Assembly: GCA_964406575.1 (NCBI GenBank)
Contig: CAYOSH010000021.1
Span: 1-64,000, forward strand
DNA: 64,000 nt
Direction of reading: 5' to 3'
DNA from: WTAW01 sp964406575
GTDB taxonomy: Bacteria > Acidobacteriota > Aminicenantia > Aminicenantales > Aminicenantaceae
In this document: positions 51,870 through 60,507 of the stretch, one piece after another
Layout of the letters: every line of letters begins with the position of its first letter
Position numbering within the stretch: the first letter of the stretch is position 1
Translations under genes and position numbers: made by a program
Notes under the pieces: model-generated
Told to the model about the DNA's origin: nothing
Database searches by the model: none
What the model saw: the letters and a program-made list of their open reading frames with translations, nothing else

Positions 51870-54212
51870 TTATTGTCCTAATCCCGCCAGACTCTCCCTC
51901 GCATCTTCAACCTCAGGTATCCACGCATCAACATCCTTCCAGAGGGCGAGGAAAATCTGGTAATATTCCATAGCTTTGGTTCTTTTGCCAACTTTCTCAT
52001 AGATCCTACTCAGTTGATAGTGAGAAAGAATCCAAGGTATCAATGACTCATAATTGATCCATTTCGCAGCGATCACATCTTCGTACATTTCAGCAGCCTC
52101 ATCCCACCGCTCCAATCTTTGGTATACTTCTGCTAAACATTTACTAAGAAAAGGATTCTTGCCATGTTGAATAGCCAAGATGGGTTTAAGGGTTTCCAGA
52201 GCTCTCTCGTATTCACCCTTTTGAGTTTCTAAAGCAGCCCCTAAAATTATAGGACGCTGTAGGTGATCGATATTTTCAAGATCAGATTTTTCTATCCAAA
52301 GGATCAATTCGAAGCGCTTCCTGGTATTTGATAATTGCCATGGCAGTATCTCCCATGGCTCTATACATATTTCCCAAGTTATAAAGCACAGTATTGTCAT
52401 CAGGATATCGCTCTAAGTGCAGATTATAAAAACGGATAGCATCTTCTTGACGACCCAAACTGCCATAATATAGCGCCTGGATGATATACTCTTCGTATGC
52501 TCCAACACGGCCCAATCGTGAAAGCGCCTCTTCGTAGTTTTGTTTAGCGATTTCTAGTTTGTGATAAATGTAAGAAGAATAAGCATTTCCTAGCGCTGCA
52601 TAAGCCATCGCGAAGTCCTTATCTATTTTCACTGCTTCTTGGTAGTGTTGCACAGCTTCCTCATATCTCCCTTGGTTCCAAGCTTTCTGCCCCTCAGAGT
52701 ATCGTTTGAGAGCCTCTAGAGATCCTGTGGTAACTGCGGCAAGTGACTTTCTTTCTGACTGTAAAGCTTTGAGAGATTCTCCCAAATCCTCACGGAGACG
52801 TTGGATAATTGAATCGAGACTGTCGATCAATTTACCATCTTTAGGAGAACGCTCTGCAAAACTAGCTACTGTGTCACCTGAAACAGGCTCGACAACATTT
52901 AGAGTTAAAAGATAATCGTTCCCAACCACACTGAGCGCTGGAACAAGAAGTCCTTTGATTTGAGCGCGCTGGCAGATCTCACGCCCTATTGGTCCATCTA
53001 TCTAAGAATCTTTTGGCTTCTGCATCAGCTCCAACGTGCTTTCAATCCGTGAGTTAGAGACTACGTTAACATAGTGCGATTCCTGGAGACCCACTCTTAG
53101 AGCTAATGAGAGTGCGCGTCCTAAATCGGCTTCGTCATCTGGATGTTGAAAATCGGCAATGAGAATCCAATCCCTCTCGCCGAAACCCAAGAGAGGTGAA
53201 GGACGCATCATCCAGATGGCTAGCGTAGCTAGAATTAATATCGTTGTGATTGAGGCGATGACTCTGATAGGTGATGATAAAAAACTCTTAATAAAAGTCT
53301 TTTGTACACGTTCTGCAAAAAAGGACTCTTTTGTGGGGACGACTACCTTTTTCTGACGATCGTCTCTAATAAAATCTGATGAGGTTTCTACTGCCAAATC
53401 AGAGAGTGAGTCTATTGTGAATGAAATATCCCGGGCTGATTGAAAGCGCTGCTCTGGACGTTTCTCGAGACACCGACGGACAATTCTCTCCAAGGAAGGA
53501 GAAACAGTCAGGTTCATCTTTGAGAACTCTATGGGATCTTCTTTAAGAATGGCGCTTATAGTATCAGCAGGGGATTCACCATGAAAAGCTCTTTGACCTG
53601 TGAGCATTTCGTAAAAAATTGTACCGAAGGAAAATATATCCGACCTATGGTCTATATCCAGACCGCGGACCTGCTCAGAGGACATATAACCGACCGTGCC
53701 CATGATCATTCCTGGTTCCGTGGTTTCGGTCATTGTCACTTCTGCAAAACTTCCCGGTTTTTGCAGAGTCTCACGCTTGGCTAGTCCAAAATCAAGGATC
53801 TTGACTCGTCCTTCTTTTGTGATAAAGATATTCTCTGGTTTTAGATCTCGATGGATTATCCCCTGTTCATGCGCCGCTGCCATGCTGCTATGGCCTTAGC
53901 TTCACGCTTGAAACGTTCCCGTCGATCAGGGTCGGCAGCCATTTCAAATGGCAATACCTTAATTGCCACTTTGCGGGCAAGTTTAGTATCCTCAGCAACA
54001 TAGACCTTCCCCATTCCTCCTTTGCCCAATTCTTCAATGATCTGATAGCGTCCTGCGAATGTCGATCCTGAGGTGAGTTCTTCTTTGGGCGCTTCTATAG
54101 TCTGAGTGGGAAGTGGCCTCTTCTCGGATTCACTTATCTGAGTACCATATTTTGTACAGAAAACAGAATCGTCCGGATTCTCTTCTTTGCATTTAGGGCA
54201 CTGAGATATCAT
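51870..54212 (-). pseudogene. Broken Ser/Thr protein kinase-TPR gene
   Basis: Reading leftwards: a zinc ribbon (CPKCKEEN...FCTKYG, fourth Cys lost to Tyr), kinase P-loop (LGKGGMGKVYVAED) and VAIK Lys, then at about 53880 an abrupt jump from REAKAIAA to AAAHEQGIIHRDLKPEN in another frame. Some 50-60 residues of the N-lobe and hinge are deleted. After the kinase C-lobe and a membrane helix, an in-frame TAG (53004-53002) and a frameshift at an A-run near 52305 interrupt the TPR part, which ends at 51870. Intact relatives sense signals through the extracytoplasmic TPRs. Three lesions plus the Cys loss: not functional. Confidence 0.88.
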
Positions 54213-54265
54213 CGTCCCCTTCGTTGCTAAGATAAGGATATAGATTTGTGAGGGAAGAGTCAACT
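54187..54265. repeat. Diverged duplicate of a kinase 5' end, copy 1
   Basis: This 79-base stretch spans the leader and first codons of the kinase pseudogene and matches 55605-55682 at roughly 80%, including the GAAGGGG ribosome site and ATGATA start. The two copies flank the AT-rich methyltransferase gene. Confidence 0.6.
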
Positions 54266-54578
54266 GGCTCTATATGCTTGTGAAGTTCACTAGACTAGCG
54301 TGCGGATTGTCCTAGCCTAGTTGAGTCTATGGGGGCAACAGATCTTGGTCAGGATTAGTGATTTAATTTTTAAGTGCTTTCATACCAATCAGCTAGAAGC
54401 GTTTGAATGACTCATGTCCCACTGGTTTACCGGTCAACGGCTTCTTTCTTCTGTTCTTCTGAGGATTGAATGTACCTTTATGTCTTGTTCACTTTGCTAT
54501 GTCCAAGCAGTACTTGAATATTCGTCGGAGGGACCGTTGCCTCGGATAATCTTGAAGCGTGGGTATGGTATAAATCCG

Positions 54579-55469
54579 TCAATTGAAGTCTGGAATTTCA
54601 CAATTTGAGGGATTTTTTCTAGCGACAATCCATATTGTTTCATAAAAATTTCGACCAGATATAATATAGATCAACCGACATAAATAGTAAAAAATGAGGT
54701 GCTTCCATTTCTGGATGCCACGATGAACAGAAAAGGGATCAAGAGAAACCTCTAAAATTTCCATTTTAAGTGATTTTAGAAGATGGGAAAGTACTTTTGA
54801 AGTAAAATGTGATAAGTGAATCTCTCTCTGGCTATTCTTTAAATCTATTCGCATAAGGCCAATTTTACCGTATTTATTTCCTTTATAAAAAACTTTTGCA
54901 TATACTTTTTTTAAAACAGTTTTAATGTTTTCAATATCATTGGGAACGGCAATAAAAATGTGCCCATTTGGTTTTAAATAATGTAAACAAGATTCAATAA
55001 ATTGTCTCGGAAACGGGACATGTTCTAAAACGTGAATAAGCGAAATGACATCAAACTTCCTATCGATAAAAATATTTTCAATACTCCCTTCTAGGATTTC
55101 AAGGCCATATTTTTCTCGAGATATTTTTATCGCATCTTTAGAAATTTCTGTTCCTAGAACATCAAATGCCCTTCTCGCATGTACTAGGAATTGACCTATT
55201 CCAGTTCCTACATCCAAGAGATCTCCCGAAGAAACATATTTTTGAATGAGTTTGAGGCGTCGTTCCCATAGTTTGTCTCTTTCTCCTTCTTGTGATAGCC
55301 AAAGAACATATTGCTGCTCACTGGCGTAATAATCAGCTATTTCTTTTAGAGAAGGTCTAGGATTATCAAAAATGAGTCCACATGAGCTGCATTGGAAGAA
55401 ATTGTTTTGTTGGCAAACTGATGTAATATTGTCGCTATCACAAAGGATGCAAGTGTATAAGTCTTCCAT
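54579..55469 (-). CDS. Class I SAM-dependent methyltransferase with N-terminal zinc ribbon
   Basis: 296 residues. An N-terminal ribbon (CILCDSDN...FFQCSSCG) is followed by the SAM-binding motif LLDVGTGIGQFL near residue 86 and the post-I/II blocks FDVISLIHVLEHVP and LKPNGHIFIAVPN. This layout is found in methyltransferases of cell-surface sugar or secondary-metabolite clusters; no such genes are near. Codon use is clearly richer in A/T than its neighbours (many Ile AUA, Lys AAA), which suggests transfer. AGGA before the ATG. The gap 54266-54578 has no gene. Confidence 0.85.
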   Translation of the reverse strand: MEDLYTCILCDSDNITSVCQQNNFFQCSSCGLIFDNPRPSLKEIADYYASEQQYVLWLSQEGERDKLWERRLKLIQKYVSSGDLLDVGTGIGQFLVHARRAFDVLGTEISKDAIKISREKYGLEILEGSIENIFIDRKFDVISLIHVLEHVPFPRQFIESCLHYLKPNGHIFIAVPNDIENIKTVLKKVYAKVFYKGNKYGKIGLMRIDLKNSQREIHLSHFTSKVLSHLLKSLKMEILEVSLDPFSVHRGIQKWKHLIFYYLCRLIYIISGRNFYETIWIVARKNPSNCEIPDFN

Positions 55470-55604
55470 GTTAAATCATCCTGTTAAGTTTAAAAATTCG
55501 TTTTGAATGAAGTTCATGATTTTAGATCTTTCTTAAATTCTTTTTTAAAGTTGAGAAAGATTTCTTCCCCTCTGAATTTCTTTGATTGTCCGATACCTTG
55601 TGAA

Positions 55605-55682
55605 TTGCATTTAGGACATCAATTATCATCCTCCCCTTCGTTGCTGAGAACAGGATATGGATTTGTGGGAGAAGAGTCAACT
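55605..55682. repeat. Diverged duplicate of a kinase 5' end, copy 2
   Basis: On the minus strand it keeps the leader, AAGGGG site and ATGATA of the kinase gene, and in a shifted frame TGTCCTAAATGCAA (Cys-Pro-Lys-Cys-Asn), the ribbon start. It then runs into unrelated sequence before the methyltransferase. So it is the stump of a second, paralogous kinase gene. The remainder of 55470-55797 contains nothing else I can name. Confidence 0.6.
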
Positions 55683-55797
55683 ATAAATAGATTTGCCCAT
55701 TAAATCTGTGTGGTCAATATGTGGACAAATTGTGTTAAAAAGACTCAGCTAAATTAACTCATGCTAAATCAAAATCATGGCCTTACTGGGTAACAGA

Positions 55798-55873
55798 TGG
55801 TGGAGCTGATGGGATTTGAACCCACGACCTCTTGACTGCCAGTCAAGCGTTCTCCCAATTGAACTACAGCCCC
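55798..55873 (-). tRNA. tRNA-Ala (anticodon GGC), CCA encoded
   Basis: Acceptor GGGGCTG pairs with CAGCTCC (one G-T pair), anticodon stem CTTGA/TCAAG with loop CTGGCAG, anticodon GGC; T-loop TTCAAAT. The 3' CCA is encoded (55800-55798), unlike the three complete tRNAs at 73-417. It has its own promoter. It borders the decayed region on its left. Confidence 0.95.
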
Positions 55874-55887
55874 ACCGAGGGAGTAAC

Positions 55888-55916
55888 ATATTACAAGAAG
55901 TTAGGTTTTCAGTCAA
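55888..55916 (-). promoter_or_regulatory. tRNA-Ala promoter
   Basis: Minus strand TTGACT (55916-55911), 17 bases, TAATAT (55893-55888). Start point near 55881, about 8 bases before the tRNA, typical for a stable-RNA promoter. Confidence 0.65.
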
Positions 55917-55918
55917 CC

Positions 55919-55953
55919 CGTTCCATCCGAAAACGGTCCCTTTGGGGAACGGC
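55919..55953. repeat. REP-like nested palindrome
   Basis: Outer CCGTTCC/GGAACGG with an inner CCG-AAAA-CGG stem. It shares GGGGAACGG with the hairpin at 48976-48994. It lies between the tRNA-Ala and ftsH promoters. Confidence 0.4.
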
Positions 55954-56091
55954 CCATACCTTTTGACGGTGGAATGGCACAGATTGGTGAATAATTATGG
56001 GTCAAAGCGCGTATTCAGAGATGGAAGCTTCGCCCGTTCCGGAATTGTTTCCTGATATGAGAAATAATTCCGACAAAACCGAAGAGTTTTG

Positions 56092-56120
56092 TTAACAATT
56101 CTCACAAATCGTGTTAAAAT
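56092..56120 (+). promoter_or_regulatory. ftsH promoter, TTAACA-17-TAAAAT
   Basis: TTAACA (56092-56097), 17 bases, TAAAAT (56115-56120) with a TG extension (TGTTAAAAT). Start point near 56127, about 11 bases before the ATG at 56138, so the mRNA leader would be very short and cut into the GAGG site. Confidence 0.65.
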
Positions 56121-56137
56121 GATTGAGGAAAAGTACT

Positions 56138-58051
56138 ATGGACAAACCAAGACGGAAGGGACCAGTTAAAACATATAAAAATCTGCTCTTCTGGGTAGCT
56201 GCAGGCATCATCATCATCGTGCTCTGGAGCCTGTTTCAGAATCCAGCTGCGGCAATTAAAGACGTCAATTTCAGTGAATTTATGGACCAAGTCGAAACCG
56301 ACCAGGTCTCAGAAGTTACCATCAGCGGAAACCAGATCAAAGGAAAATATGTGGACAATTCCCAGTTCAAGTCAGTATCCCCCACCCAGTTCGACGACTT
56401 CGTGAAGATTCTCCGGGAACACAAAGTGAGCATCGTCGTCAAAGACACATCCCGCAGCCCTTGGTTCTCTTACCTGTTCACCTGGTTCCCGATCATCCTC
56501 CTCATTCTGTTCTGGGTATTTTTCATGCGCCAGATGCAGGCAGGAGGAAACAAGGCCCTCTCATTCGGAAAAAGCCGCGCTAAACTTTTCTCAGGTGTCC
56601 AGAAAAAGGTGACGTTCCAGGATGTGGCCGGAGTGAAGGAAGCCAAAGAAGAGCTTCAAGAGATCATCGAATTCTTGAAAGACCCAAAAAGATTCCAGAA
56701 GCTAGGAGGCCGCATCCCTAAAGGCGTTCTTCTAGTGGGAGCTCCAGGCACGGGCAAAACGCTTCTAGCGAGAGCTGTGGCTGGAGAGGCCGGTGTGCCC
56801 TTCTTCTCCATCAGTGGGTCTGACTTTGTCGAGATGTTTGTCGGAGTCGGAGCCTCCAGAGTCAGAGACCTTTTTGACCAAGGGAAAAAGCAGGCTCCCT
56901 GCCTGATATTCATTGATGAGATAGACGCCGTTGGCCGGCAGAGAGGCGCCGGACTCGGCGGCGGACACGACGAGCGGGAACAGACCCTCAACCAACTCCT
57001 TGTGGAAATGGACGGATTTGACTCCAACGAAGGCGTAATCCTAATCGCTGCCACAAACAGGCCGGATATTTTAGATTCAGCGCTGCTACGACCCGGACGA
57101 TTCGACAGGCAAATCGTGGTCAACATGCCCGATGTCAAAGGCCGGGAAGAAATTCTCAAGGTCCATGTAAGGAAAATCCCGTTGGCAAAGGATGTGGATC
57201 TCAGCGTTCTCGCCCGATCAACCCCTGGATTTTCTGGGGCTGACCTGGCTAACCTCGTGAATGAAGCGGCACTTCTCGGAGCCAGAAACAACCAGGAAAG
57301 CGTAATGATGCCGGACCTGGAAAGCGCCAAGGACAAAGTCCTCATGGGCGTTGAACGTAAGAGCATGATCATCAGCGACGAGGAGAAAAAGAGCACCGCC
57401 TACCATGAAGCCGGACATGCCCTTTTAACGGCCTTGATTGCTGAAGCGGACCCCATTCACAAAGTCACCATCATCCCGCGGGGCATGGCACTGGGTGTGA
57501 CCCAACAGCTTCCGCTCGATGACCGTTACACCTATTCGAAGGCATACCTCGAAGCACAACTGTCTGTGCTCATGGCCGGACGCGTGGCAGAGAATATGTT
57601 CCTCAATAAATCGACCACAGGCGCAGCCAACGATTTCGAAAAGGCAACAGAAATCGCCCGAAAGATGGTCTGCCAGTACGGGATGTCTGACCTGGGACCA
57701 CTGACATTCGGTGAGCGGGATGACCTGATCTTTTTGGGTAAAGACCTGACCATGCACAAGAATTTCAGTGAAAAAACATCAGAACACATCGACGAAGAAG
57801 TCAAAAAAATCATTACCAGAAATTTCGACCGAGCCAAGGACCTTATAGAGAAGAACAAGAACAAATTGGTCAAGATTGCTGAGGCTCTGCTCGAAAAAGA
57901 GGTTTTGAACTCGGACGAGATCGAACTCATCGTCTTTGGGAAAAAACAAAAAACGAAAACCTCCGAGAGAAAAGAAACTAAACCCAAGGATACCAAGAAG
58001 GTCTCCAAAAAAACGAAAGCCCCAACTAAGGTGGAACCGGTTCAAGCATAA
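56138..58051 (+). CDS. ftsH: ATP-dependent zinc metalloprotease FtsH
   Basis: 637 residues. Two N-terminal membrane helices (about 17-35 and 112-133) around a periplasmic domain, AAA+ domain with Walker A GAPGTGKT near 202, Walker B LIFIDEID, SRH NRPDILDSALLRPGRFDRQ, and zinc site HEAGH near 423. A charged Lys-rich tail (KQKTKTSERKETKPKDTKK) closes it. Membrane quality-control protease. ATG 56138 chosen because a TTG 15 bases earlier would lie upstream of the predicted transcript start. First gene of ftsH-folP-cdaA-ybbR. Confidence 0.97.
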   Translation: MDKPRRKGPVKTYKNLLFWVAAGIIIIVLWSLFQNPAAAIKDVNFSEFMDQVETDQVSEVTISGNQIKGKYVDNSQFKSVSPTQFDDFVKILREHKVSIVVKDTSRSPWFSYLFTWFPIILLILFWVFFMRQMQAGGNKALSFGKSRAKLFSGVQKKVTFQDVAGVKEAKEELQEIIEFLKDPKRFQKLGGRIPKGVLLVGAPGTGKTLLARAVAGEAGVPFFSISGSDFVEMFVGVGASRVRDLFDQGKKQAPCLIFIDEIDAVGRQRGAGLGGGHDEREQTLNQLLVEMDGFDSNEGVILIAATNRPDILDSALLRPGRFDRQIVVNMPDVKGREEILKVHVRKIPLAKDVDLSVLARSTPGFSGADLANLVNEAALLGARNNQESVMMPDLESAKDKVLMGVERKSMIISDEEKKSTAYHEAGHALLTALIAEADPIHKVTIIPRGMALGVTQQLPLDDRYTYSKAYLEAQLSVLMAGRVAENMFLNKSTTGAANDFEKATEIARKMVCQYGMSDLGPLTFGERDDLIFLGKDLTMHKNFSEKTSEHIDEEVKKIITRNFDRAKDLIEKNKNKLVKIAEALLEKEVLNSDEIELIVFGKKQKTKTSERKETKPKDTKKVSKKTKAPTKVEPVQA

Positions 58052-58053
58052 AA

Positions 58054-58956
58054 GTGAGGAAAGAGTACAATCTCCAAGTTAACGATAAGAATTATATTCT
58101 GGGTCGTCGAACCTGGATAATGGGGATCCTCAACGTTACCCCCGATTCATTCTCAGATGGTGGCCTTTTTTTTGAGAAGGACAAGGCCATCGAACACGGA
58201 TTGAGGATGTTTTCCGAGGGGGCCAACATTATCGACGTGGGCGGAGAAAGTACACGTCCTGGGTCAGACCCTGTTCCGGCGGATGTAGAGCTCAAGCGAG
58301 TTCTGCCCGTGATATCAGGGTTGAGGAAACACACCCGGAACCTGATTTCTGTGGATACATCAAAATCTGAGGTCGCAATAGCCGCACTCGCAGAAGGCGC
58401 AAACATCATCAATGACGTTACCGCTCTCAGGAATGACCCGAAGATGCTTTCTGTCGCTGCTCAAACTGATGCTCCTGTTATTCTCATGCACATGAAAGGT
58501 ACCCCCAAAACAATGCAGCGACGGCCCACCTATAAAAACGTGATCGTGGAGATAAAGGCCTTCCTCGAAAAACAGATACAACTTGCCATAAAGAATGGAA
58601 TAAAAAAAGAGAATATCATCCTCGACCCGGGTATCGGATTCGGGAAGAGGTTTGAGGACAACTTGACTCTGATCAGAAATCTCAGCGACTTTGCCACTCT
58701 TGACCAGCCCATTCTTGTGGGTATCTCCCGGAAATCCTTCATCGGAAAGATTTTGGACGTTCCTCCCAGAGAACGAGAGGAAGGGACTCTGGCCTCTGCA
58801 GTGATCAGCGTTATCCAGGGCGCACACATCCTGAGAGTGCATGATGTGGCTCCGATCAAAAGAGCGATTCTTGTAGCTGAAGCCATTTTGGACGACATGT
58901 GGGCAGCCGGACTTTTCGCACACAGAGGAGAATTCAAGAGAAGTCATGCTAACTAA
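58054..58956 (+). CDS. folP: Dihydropteroate synthase FolP
   Basis: 300 residues. Condenses p-aminobenzoate with dihydropterin pyrophosphate in folate synthesis; folate is used by PurN and, if active, the ThyX-like enzyme. Motifs: MGILNVTPDSFSDGG, GANIIDVGGESTRPGSDPV, INDVTAL, DPGIGFGKRFEDN and GISRKSFIG. GTG start two bases after the ftsH stop. Its last 11 bases overlap cdaA, as in many cdaA loci. Confidence 0.96.
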   Translation: MRKEYNLQVNDKNYILGRRTWIMGILNVTPDSFSDGGLFFEKDKAIEHGLRMFSEGANIIDVGGESTRPGSDPVPADVELKRVLPVISGLRKHTRNLISVDTSKSEVAIAALAEGANIINDVTALRNDPKMLSVAAQTDAPVILMHMKGTPKTMQRRPTYKNVIVEIKAFLEKQIQLAIKNGIKKENIILDPGIGFGKRFEDNLTLIRNLSDFATLDQPILVGISRKSFIGKILDVPPREREEGTLASAVISVIQGAHILRVHDVAPIKRAILVAEAILDDMWAAGLFAHRGEFKRSHAN

Positions 58957-59713
58957 TATCATCAATGCTCTCCAACGCTTCACGATCGGTGACTTCTTGG
59001 ATATTCTTCTCATCACATTCATCCTCTATTCCTTCTTCCGTTTGATCAAAGACACAAAATCCTATCAGATGGCCATCGGGATCGCGATTGTCGGAATTCT
59101 CTTTTTTATCACGCGCTGGGGAAACCTGACCGCTTCCCATTGGCTCATCCAGAACTTCATCAATTACTCCATCATAGCGATCATCGTCCTTTTCCAGGGA
59201 GAGATCCGGCGATTTTTGACCACAATTGGGTCCCAGTCTTTCCGAAAATCATCTTCTGGAAAAGCTTTCCAAGACAGGCTGGAAGACCTCTTCCTCGCTG
59301 TGGATTATCTTTCTGCCAAAAAAATCGGCGCACTCATCGCTATCGAGAAGGAAATCTCGTTGAAGAGCTATGCAGACAGAGGAACAAATATCGACGCGGT
59401 ACTTTCCAAAGACCTCATCGTCAGCATCTTTTTTCCCCATTCGCCTCTCCATGACGGGGCGGTCATAATCCGCGGGAACAAGATCCTGGCTGCAGGTGCG
59501 CTTCTTCCTCTTCCCGCGGTCCACAATTTGGGCGAAGAATTCCAGACGCGCACACGGCACCTAGCAGCCCTTGGGCTTTCTCAAGAGACGGATGCGGCTG
59601 TTATCGTTGTCTCCGAAGAAGTGGGGACGGTATCGCTGGCTACAAAAGGGAAATTGAAACGGTGCCTTAGCAAAGAGCAGCTTAAAGAAGCCCTCTTAAA
59701 GTATTTCAGATAA
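58946..59713 (+). CDS. cdaA: CdaA-type diadenylate cyclase, RHR motif altered to RHL
   Basis: 255 residues. Three N-terminal helices (about 17-32, 40-57, 68-85) and a DAC domain (100-255). CdaA makes c-di-AMP from two ATP. The DGA motif is intact (SPLHDGAVI, 170-172). The second motif, normally RHR in TRHRAA, reads TRHLAA (204-206; codon CTA for the last residue). That Arg contacts ATP phosphate in known DAC structures, so activity should be tested. Regulators YbbR and target-enzyme GlmM follow in the classic cdaA-cdaR-glmM order. Confidence 0.93.
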   Translation: MLTNIINALQRFTIGDFLDILLITFILYSFFRLIKDTKSYQMAIGIAIVGILFFITRWGNLTASHWLIQNFINYSIIAIIVLFQGEIRRFLTTIGSQSFRKSSSGKAFQDRLEDLFLAVDYLSAKKIGALIAIEKEISLKSYADRGTNIDAVLSKDLIVSIFFPHSPLHDGAVIIRGNKILAAGALLPLPAVHNLGEEFQTRTRHLAALGLSQETDAAVIVVSEEVGTVSLATKGKLKRCLSKEQLKEALLKYFR

Positions 59714-60456
59714 TGATTATAAAACTTCTACGAAACGTATTCTTGAGAAATTGGGGCCTTAAACTGTTCTCCTTTATTATGGCCCTGCTTTTGTGGCTGA
59801 CCCTCATTCCAGAGGAAAAGATGTACACGGAGAAAACCATAACGGTTCCCCTGGAACTCTACAACATCCCGCCCCATATGGAGTTGGTGGAGAAAATCCA
59901 ACCAAGTCTCAACGTGACCATCAGAGCATCTAACCGTCTTATCCCCCAGATATCAGCAGCCAATGTCCACGCAGTGCTGGACCTTTCCAGAGCCAGCGTC
60001 GATCAAAAACAGTATCCCTTGAATAAAAACATGGTCAGTATTCCTGCCGGAGCGGAGATCAAAGAGATCTACCCCCGTCAAGTGGACATCGAACTAGAAC
60101 GGGCACGGGAGATCGTTATGCCCATCGAAGCGAATATCATCGGAAAACTCCAGGAGGGTTTGATCCTGAAAAAGGTCGAATTGGTTCCCACAGAGATTTT
60201 GGTTAGAGGGCCTGAGAGCAAAGTTTTGGATACAGCCAAAGTCCGAACAACACCCGTGGACATCTCTCTACTAACGCAATCCACAGAAGTCGAGGCCGAT
60301 CTCATCCTCCCCGATCCGGATTTGGAACTCGTGGGATCGGACACAAAGGTCCTTGTGAAACTCCTCATCCAGGGAGAGGTCACCAAAGAGGAAAACACAG
60401 AGACAGAGAAGAAACCTGAGATAAAAACAAAGAGGAAAAACCAAGCTCCCACTTGA
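59713..60456 (+). CDS. ybbR: YbbR-domain protein (CdaR-like)
   Basis: 247 residues. One membrane helix (KLFSFIMALLLWLTL), then two YbbR-type beta domains outside the membrane (about 35-115 and 120-210), and a Lys/Glu-rich tail. CdaR homologues bind CdaA and modulate c-di-AMP synthesis. Its ATG overlaps the cdaA stop (TAATG). Length is about half that of Bacillus CdaR, which has four YbbR domains. Confidence 0.9.
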   Translation: MIIKLLRNVFLRNWGLKLFSFIMALLLWLTLIPEEKMYTEKTITVPLELYNIPPHMELVEKIQPSLNVTIRASNRLIPQISAANVHAVLDLSRASVDQKQYPLNKNMVSIPAGAEIKEIYPRQVDIELERAREIVMPIEANIIGKLQEGLILKKVELVPTEILVRGPESKVLDTAKVRTTPVDISLLTQSTEVEADLILPDPDLELVGSDTKVLVKLLIQGEVTKEENTETEKKPEIKTKRKNQAPT

Positions 60457-60480
60457 ATCATCCCCGCGTTTCCGTATAAT
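60453..60480 (+). promoter_or_regulatory. glmM promoter
   Basis: TTGAAT (60453-60458), 16 bases, TATAAT (60475-60480). It begins at the ybbR stop and gives glmM its own start near 60487, besides readthrough from the cdaA operon. Confidence 0.55.
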
Positions 60481-60507
60481 AATTCTTTTTGAGGAAAAGG
60501 AAGTATT

